This document shows positions 21,592-26,138 of a DNA stretch of 26,138 bases, in pieces. The stretch comes from a virus. Each line of letters begins with the position of its first letter. Within the stretch, counting starts at the first letter, position 1. The notes beneath the pieces were generated by a model. It was not told where the DNA came from and searched no databases. It saw only the letters and a program-made list of their open reading frames with translations. The DNA lies in the IMG/VR virus record IMGVR_UViG_3300021963_000573, positions 1-26,138 of that record, one strand, 5' to 3'. Made by a program: the position numbers and the translations under genes.

Positions 21592-22536
21592 TTATCTGCC
21601 GCTTAGTAGGCCAAGAATTCCACCACCAATTGCACCAGGCACTCCAAACAATTTACCGCCAGCCAATGCACCGCCTAAAGCGCCAGCTGCTGGGTTTGAA
21701 TACTCTGGAGTCGTTGCCACCATGCCAAGATTGGCAGGTTGCGCACCAAGTGAAGACTGGACCACGCCCAGACGCTGCAAGCCAATATTTCGGATTGCAT
21801 CCATTTGTTGCTGGTCCAAAGCCTGACGCGCACCGCCAGCACCCATGACCGCTTGAGCGCCACCAAGACGCAATGCTTGTTGCTGTGCAGCCAAATTGCC
21901 TAGCTGGCTTGCACCACCCAAACGCAATTGCGCACCTTGCAAGCCTGCTTGCTGATTGGCCAGGTCAGCTTGTTGCTGACGCGCAATGTCGGCCTGCTGC
22001 ATAGCCATGGCCTGGTTGAATGCCTGCTCGTTTAATGTTGTGCCAAGTGTGGCAGCCTGCTTGGCAAACCCTTGGTTAGTCAAAGCCTCGGCCACACCTT
22101 GGCGTGATCCACCGAATGCACGGGCTTGTGTGGCGCGTTCACCAGTCTGCTGAATAGCGTTTCTACGCGCTGATTCCAAATCAGACAATGCGTTTTCACG
22201 CACCATGCTTGTGTAAGGATTCATGTAGCTGCCAATTGAGCCTGGGCCTTGCCCCATGCTCAAATTAGTCTGCTGTGCTGTAAGTTGTGCAGGCTGATAG
22301 ACACCACCATACGCGGCCATTTGGGCGGCCAAGTCTGTGCCAGATATGCCTGGGCCAGCGAGGGCCGTGTTAACCAAAGCCTCCTCGCCTGCCTGGTACA
22401 TTGGGTTATAGCCAGCAAACTGCTGAACCGGCAATGCACCAGCGACCCCTTGGGCCTGCTGAAAGTTGGCCAAGAATGCTTCTTTGATCTGAGGATCAAT
22501 CGAGCTTGTCGATGTAGTTGTTCCACCTTTTGACAT
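21592..22536 (-). CDS. Gln/Ala-rich virion protein with hydrophobic C-terminus, 314 aa
   Basis: Long Gln/Ala/Arg helices dominate (for example QQADIARQQQADLANQQAGL), likely a coiled coil or stacked bundle. The last 35 residues, AAGALGGALAGGKLFGVPGA then IGGGILGLL, form a glycine-zipper-type hydrophobic tail that could enter a membrane. The conserved-looking YMNPYTSMVRENALSDLESA is a motif I associate with phage internal or tail-tip proteins. Assignment as a DNA-transfer protein is inferred. AAGGTGG precedes the ATG. Confidence 0.65.
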   Translation of the reverse strand: MSKGGTTTSTSSIDPQIKEAFLANFQQAQGVAGALPVQQFAGYNPMYQAGEEALVNTALAGPGISGTDLAAQMAAYGGVYQPAQLTAQQTNLSMGQGPGSIGSYMNPYTSMVRENALSDLESARRNAIQQTGERATQARAFGGSRQGVAEALTNQGFAKQAATLGTTLNEQAFNQAMAMQQADIARQQQADLANQQAGLQGAQLRLGGASQLGNLAAQQQALRLGGAQAVMGAGGARQALDQQQMDAIRNIGLQRLGVVQSSLGAQPANLGMVATTPEYSNPAAGALGGALAGGKLFGVPGAIGGGILGLLSGR

Positions 22537-22545
22537 ATTGCCACC

Positions 22546-23541
22546 TTATCCGAGTAAAGACTTTAATTTCTTGGCAGGCACTTTGCCTTCATTGATCATG
22601 TCCAGAAGTCCACGGCCATACTTATCGACTGAAGATTTCTTGATCACATATTCGCCAAGGTCAAGGTTGACAGCGCCATCATCTGGACCTGGAGGGTTTG
22701 CACCAAACATCAGACCACCATGGACCATGCCACCTTGGGCCAAGCCTGTTGATTCTTGCTGATAACTTGGCGTTGCAGCCGCAGTCTCTGCCGCAGTCTT
22801 GGCCACATTGGCCGCTGCGATCTGGTCATATAGAGCTGGGTTATAGCCACCCATTGCTTGGCCTGCGACCACGCCAGCGTATGGATTGCCCATGGGTTGC
22901 ATCTGGCCTCTGATCAGGCTGTAAGGGGATGCGCCACCAGCCATCACGGCTGGGTTGTATTGCGCACCTGGTGCAATGGATTGGTAATTCTGAAAGTTCT
23001 GCGCAAAGCCTTGGGTCGCATTGGCAAATGGCATTGTGCCTGCACTGGTCTGAAAGCCAGTGGTCTTTGATGCCTGCTCTGCTGCCAGCTTTGCCTGATT
23101 GGCCAAGTAGGCTTCATAAGCCTTTTGGTTAGCCGCAATCTGCTGCTGATTCTTCAAAGCATTCAGGCGCTGCTGCTCTGCCCATGCAGCCTCATTGGCT
23201 TTTTGCTGGGCAGCCCAGTTGGTCGTGTTGGTCTGCTGCTGCTTGGCCCACTGTGCTTCACGCCCAGCCAACTCTGCCATGGCCGCTTTGTCATAAGCAA
23301 TCTCAGCGGCCGTTGTGGGCGTTGCCGCCTCCATACGGGCTTGAATATTTGCCGCAGTTGACTGAGTGGCACGGGCCACATCAGCAGCGCTGATCTGGTA
23401 TTGATTCATCAAGCTCTCAAACTGGGCATCGCTCAAGCCTTGAGCCTCGCCCTGTTTGATTGCGTCAACAATGTTTTTGTCAAACTGTTGTTGACTGATG
23501 CCGTTAGCCAGTGACCATGCTAGTGCCGGTGAAGTTGCCAT
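22546..23541 (-). CDS. Gln/Ala-rich virion protein with conserved C-terminal box, 331 aa
   Basis: Residues 60-160 form a long charged/Gln-rich helix with Trp at intervals (QWAKQQQTNTTNWAAQQKAN). Gly/Ala/Tyr-rich sequence follows. The C-terminus, from PGPDDGAVNLDLGEYVIKKS to KKLKSLLG, is a compact box (GPDDG...LGEYVIKKS.V.KYG...L..IN.G) that recurs at the ends of otherwise unlike phage structural proteins. It may be a shared assembly or packaging tag. GGGG stands 7 bases before the ATG. Confidence 0.65.
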   Translation of the reverse strand: MATSPALAWSLANGISQQQFDKNIVDAIKQGEAQGLSDAQFESLMNQYQISAADVARATQSTAANIQARMEAATPTTAAEIAYDKAAMAELAGREAQWAKQQQTNTTNWAAQQKANEAAWAEQQRLNALKNQQQIAANQKAYEAYLANQAKLAAEQASKTTGFQTSAGTMPFANATQGFAQNFQNYQSIAPGAQYNPAVMAGGASPYSLIRGQMQPMGNPYAGVVAGQAMGGYNPALYDQIAAANVAKTAAETAAATPSYQQESTGLAQGGMVHGGLMFGANPPGPDDGAVNLDLGEYVIKKSSVDKYGRGLLDMINEGKVPAKKLKSLLG

Positions 23542-23550
23542 ATTTATCCC

Positions 23551-23919
23551 CTAAAGTTCCTTTGCCAGTACAGACCACTGTGGGCTGTAACCTTCGTCTT
23601 TCAAAAATGTCTTTGCCCAGCCTCTTCGGCCTGCCAAGGTCACTCTGGTGCAGCCAATAGACTTGCCCCAGGATTCGATCAATGGTCGCATCCGTGAGAG
23701 TTCATCTAGGTCGCCACCAGCCAAGAAGTAATGCAAATTCTTTAGCCTTGGGTAATCGATGATCTCTGTCAAAACCACCGAATCCTTGGCCGGCCACAGC
23801 TGTAATCTGTGACCTTCGACCATCTGCACAACATCTTCAAAATCATGCGTTCCACCACTGTATTCTAAAGCCGCCTCCACATGGTGGCGCAGCCTGTCCA
23901 AATGTTCTTGGTCACTCAT
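23551..23919 (-). CDS. GNAT-fold-like phage protein, 122 aa
   Basis: The protein has the strand-helix order of a small GNAT acetyltransferase: DVVQMVEGHRLQLWP, SVVLTEIIDYPRLKNLHYFL, AGGDLDELSRM, and CTRVTLAGRRGWAKTFLKDE. I recognise it as a phage family with the AGGDLxEL and GRRGW motifs found in podovirus tail regions. The usual acetyl-CoA Q/RxxGxG/A loop is not clear, so catalysis is doubtful. Its stop is 9 bases before the next ATG, and its start overlaps the propeller gene's stop as ATGA. Confidence 0.7.
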   Translation of the reverse strand: MSDQEHLDRLRHHVEAALEYSGGTHDFEDVVQMVEGHRLQLWPAKDSVVLTEIIDYPRLKNLHYFLAGGDLDELSRMRPLIESWGKSIGCTRVTLAGRRGWAKTFLKDEGYSPQWSVLAKEL

Positions 23920-25394
23920 CGCTTGCCAGCTGGGATGGCCTCTAGCCTCATCACCCCAATGCGCCAGTCGGCCAAAGTGTTGCCAGTCACCTTCACATTG
24001 ACTTGCCGGCCAGAAAACCTCACTGAAGTTGGGTTTGCTGCCGTGTATGGTCCAAATGTCGATTGTGTGCCAGTTGGATAATTTCGGGTTTTAAATGAAA
24101 CCACAGCCTCTCCGAGCGTCTGCTCATCTGGAATGACTTGGCGCACCGACATGATATTGTCGCCATTGCCCAATTGCACTGGTCCAGACTCAGCATAAAC
24201 GCTGGCGCTGTCATAAGAAAAACCGACTTCATGCTCGTAAACATAGCCATCAGTTGAAACCATCAAAGGATTGGCAAACACCCCAGAATCAGCGCCAGCA
24301 GTTCTGGCCAATAATCCTACATTCCAATGGTTTTCGCGATAGTTGAAAGTGACATAGCTGTCGTTTTCAGTGCTTCCATTGCTTGGGTAATACCACCAGA
24401 TTTCGCCAAACTTACTATTGTGGACAGCGTAAACCTTGGATGCTTGGTTAAAGTTCAAATTGTCAAAGACATAGTCAGACACATCACTTGGCAGTGGCTT
24501 GACGTAGCCGTCATAAATCCAAAAGCCTGCCTTACTCATCCAAATGGCTGCCGTATCAATGGCCGCCACTGCTTGGGCTGAAATGAGACCGCAGCCTGAT
24601 CCGGCCTTTTCAAAACCATAGACAAATGGTGCGCCAACATACTGGGCCGTGTGGACATCTACATCTGTAAACAGTAGGTTTACACCCTTGACCCGCTTGC
24701 CGGCAATGAGTGAGCCAGGCGTGGCTAGCTCATAGTCACCGGCCAGATTGTCGCCTGCCGGTGTCCAAAGGGTATTGTTCTCTTGGTCGCACCACTGCAC
24801 CTTGCGGGGATTACCACCAGCGCCAAGGGCAAAGAGAATGCGCTCTTGCGTGACCAGTAATGCTTTGTTTCCAGTAGGCGCATTGGTAATGGCCGCTGCA
24901 AGGGTTGGCGTTGTAAAGCCTAGTTGCCACTCATAGAGCTTGCCATCAGAGCTTGAACAAGCCACCAAATACTCGCCCCAAGTATCCATGGACCATGTGG
25001 TGGCTGGAGTGACTGCCCCCGTGTCTGGCCGTGCTGTGCCATAGGCTAATGAGCCATAAGTGCTGTAGCCATAGCCAGTCTTTGATACCGCATCTGCAAT
25101 GCCGGCTGTAAAGCCAGTTGGCGTGATTTCTTTGAGTGTCCCAGCCTCATTCATTGCATACAGCTTGGTATGCGTACCGGCTGCAATAAATCGATTGGCA
25201 CTGTTATCACGCCAAGTGATAAATCCTCGGCATAGACCAGACATCTGGCCAGTGGCGCGTTTTCTCCAGCCACCCATGGGCCGCAGAGTGTTCTCATACC
25301 AGCGCACCAGATTTGCGTCATACCACCGGCCTGCTGACTGGTACTCAGTGCCGTTTCTGTAAATGCCTGGTGGTAATTTGAGTGGTATGTACAT
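23916..25394 (-). CDS. Beta-propeller-like virion protein (P22 gp10-type hub candidate)
   Basis: The 492-residue protein is rich in short beta repeats with Trp/Tyr/Gly turns (WRDNSANRFIAAGTHTKLYA; WSMDTWGEYLVACSSSDGKL; WMSKAGFWIYDGYVKPLP), a propeller-like pattern. The opening MYIPLKLPPGIYRNGTEYQS and LVRWYENTLRPMGGWRK is frequent in environmental podovirus structural proteins. Its size is close to the 472-residue P22 gp10, the propeller that plugs the portal/tail channel. Assignment to that role is inference. No ribosome-binding site is evident before the ATG; translation may depend on the upstream gene. Confidence 0.65.
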   Translation of the reverse strand: MYIPLKLPPGIYRNGTEYQSAGRWYDANLVRWYENTLRPMGGWRKRATGQMSGLCRGFITWRDNSANRFIAAGTHTKLYAMNEAGTLKEITPTGFTAGIADAVSKTGYGYSTYGSLAYGTARPDTGAVTPATTWSMDTWGEYLVACSSSDGKLYEWQLGFTTPTLAAAITNAPTGNKALLVTQERILFALGAGGNPRKVQWCDQENNTLWTPAGDNLAGDYELATPGSLIAGKRVKGVNLLFTDVDVHTAQYVGAPFVYGFEKAGSGCGLISAQAVAAIDTAAIWMSKAGFWIYDGYVKPLPSDVSDYVFDNLNFNQASKVYAVHNSKFGEIWWYYPSNGSTENDSYVTFNYRENHWNVGLLARTAGADSGVFANPLMVSTDGYVYEHEVGFSYDSASVYAESGPVQLGNGDNIMSVRQVIPDEQTLGEAVVSFKTRNYPTGTQSTFGPYTAANPTSVRFSGRQVNVKVTGNTLADWRIGVMRLEAIPAGKR

Positions 25395-25402
25395 GGCAGT
25401 AT

Positions 25403-26044
25403 TTAGGTAATGTTTGAGACAAAGCTCATTGTCGCAATAAGTGATGCCGTTGAGGGGTAATTTCCTGATGCAGCATAGGCTTGAATGCTCACCTGAGTGC
25501 TGTCAGTCTCCCACCAAAGCTCCACATAATTGGTTGCGTTTAAGCTCAAAAAGTAATTCCAGCCGACCAGGGCATGGCCATTGACCGCACCATGCTTGCT
25601 TGGCACTGCAAAAAATCCAGTTGAGCCAGTCACCACAGTCCCATTGATCTTGAGCCAGACCCTGACATCATGGTCCTGAGAGTCTGGGTTTTCAAACTGG
25701 CCAGACCACTGCAAATTCCAAATACCAGCGTCTGCCACTGTGATGCGTGAATTGCTTGCGATAGTCACGCCATTGGCGTAATCGGTGGTGTTGAATGTCA
25801 TGGCATAGGCCGTGTTGGCCGCTGCCGCTGTTTGGTCCACAGTGCTTTGAAAAGCCCCAAGTGGCGCATTCATAAATCGGCTGCCTCTTGGTCCAAACAA
25901 AGACCCCAAGACAGTCGTTAGCTTTCTGAAGTAAACATTCAGTGAGCTGTTGTTTTCGTTGAAATGCCTGCGCTCATAGACCTCGGTCGGATAACCAAGG
26001 GCTGGTGGTGGTGGATTCTCAAGTTGTTGTGTTTGGCTGGCCAT
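25403..26044 (-). CDS. C1q/TNF-like jelly-roll virion protein, 213 aa
   Basis: The N-terminus (NPPPPALGYPTEVYERRHFN) is a Pro-rich arm common in phage capsid- or tail-attached proteins. Residues about 65-213 form a beta-jelly-roll pattern, with FNTTDYANGVTIASNSRITV, GIWNLQWSGQFENPDSQDHD and WLKINGTVV, as in C1q-like phage domains. Such domains trimerise on the virion surface and may bind glycans. It could be a decoration or tail-fibre-like protein. The gene lies 17 bases after the incomplete gene at the right edge. Confidence 0.7.
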   Translation of the reverse strand: MASQTQQLENPPPPALGYPTEVYERRHFNENNSSLNVYFRKLTTVLGSLFGPRGSRFMNAPLGAFQSTVDQTAAAANTAYAMTFNTTDYANGVTIASNSRITVADAGIWNLQWSGQFENPDSQDHDVRVWLKINGTVVTGSTGFFAVPSKHGAVNGHALVGWNYFLSLNATNYVELWWETDSTQVSIQAYAASGNYPSTASLIATMSFVSNIT

Positions 26045-26061
26045 GGCTCAATTTTGCCACC

Positions 26062-26138
26062 TTATGCCATGTCTAAACCAGCGGCCTTGACTTCTGCGAC
26101 CCGTCTTGCCCATCCCTTGCCAAAGGTTGGCCAAGTGG
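26062..26138 (-). CDS. C-terminus of an incomplete phage gene
   Basis: Reading from the right edge, the frame gives TWPTFGKGWARRVAEVKAAG and then LDMA before a TAA stop. The pattern T.FxKGWAxRVAEVKAAGL matches the ends of small conserved proteins that sit in podovirus head-tail regions; the rest lies outside the window. Its stop is 17 bases before the jelly-roll ATG. Confidence 0.6.
   Translation of the reverse strand, partial: TWPTFGKGWARRVAEVKAAGLDMA

Noticed and set aside
1-26138. tRNA genes, integrase, insertion sequences
   Set aside because: No cloverleaf, recombinase motif or terminal inverted repeats with a transposase were noticed; a dedicated search was not possible.

Overview
The window is a 26.1-kb piece of a tailed double-stranded DNA phage genome. 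It carries a large terminase, a P22-type portal, a phage replication module and a run of virion genes. The roughly 737-residue portal, the beta-propeller-like hub candidate and a set of large Ala/Gly/Gln-rich candidate ejection proteins fit a short-tailed (podovirus-like) phage of a Gram-negative, probably environmental, host. The host cannot be named from the sequence. No integrase, tRNA, CRISPR array or insertion sequence was seen.

Layout. Most genes lie on the minus strand and read right to left. (1) 1-6805: portal, a methyltransferase/glycosyltransferase pair, small basic proteins around an acidic Cys-rich protein, the large terminase (TerL), and a chain of five tiny genes joined mostly by 4-base ATGA stop/start overlaps; three of these five are shorter than 60 codons. 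(2) 6806-7133: a non-coding block with an AT tract, a GC-rich repeat block, DnaA-box-like 9-mers and a promoter; it is a candidate replication origin or packaging site. (3) 7134-13048: the small-terminase (TerS) candidate, a VRR-NUC nuclease, a Cys protein, an iteron-like block (8361-8544), a primase-helicase, a DUF2800 Cas4-like nuclease and an SNF2-type helicase. (4) 13049-15854: the only plus-strand block, with a DUF2815 ssDNA-binding protein and a run of small genes, plus a minus-strand HTH regulator between them. Both intergenic regions here look like divergent control regions. (5) 15742-26138, minus strand: virion genes, from an incomplete gene at the right edge through a C1q-like jelly-roll protein, a propeller-like hub candidate, a GNAT-like protein, and five large low-complexity proteins that are probably ejected or internal virion proteins.

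How the parts fit. The divergent region near 13.1 kb probably drives replication genes leftward and the ssDNA-binding protein rightward, under possible control of the 66-residue HTH protein. The promoter near 6.85 kb would drive the packaging, portal and head genes that run off the left edge. If the genome is circular or circularly permuted, the head genes lost at the left edge would connect to the tail genes entering at the right edge. The replication genes match the known DUF2800/DUF2815/VRR-NUC/SNF2 phage set, but a primase-helicase is present and no DNA polymerase was recognised in the window.
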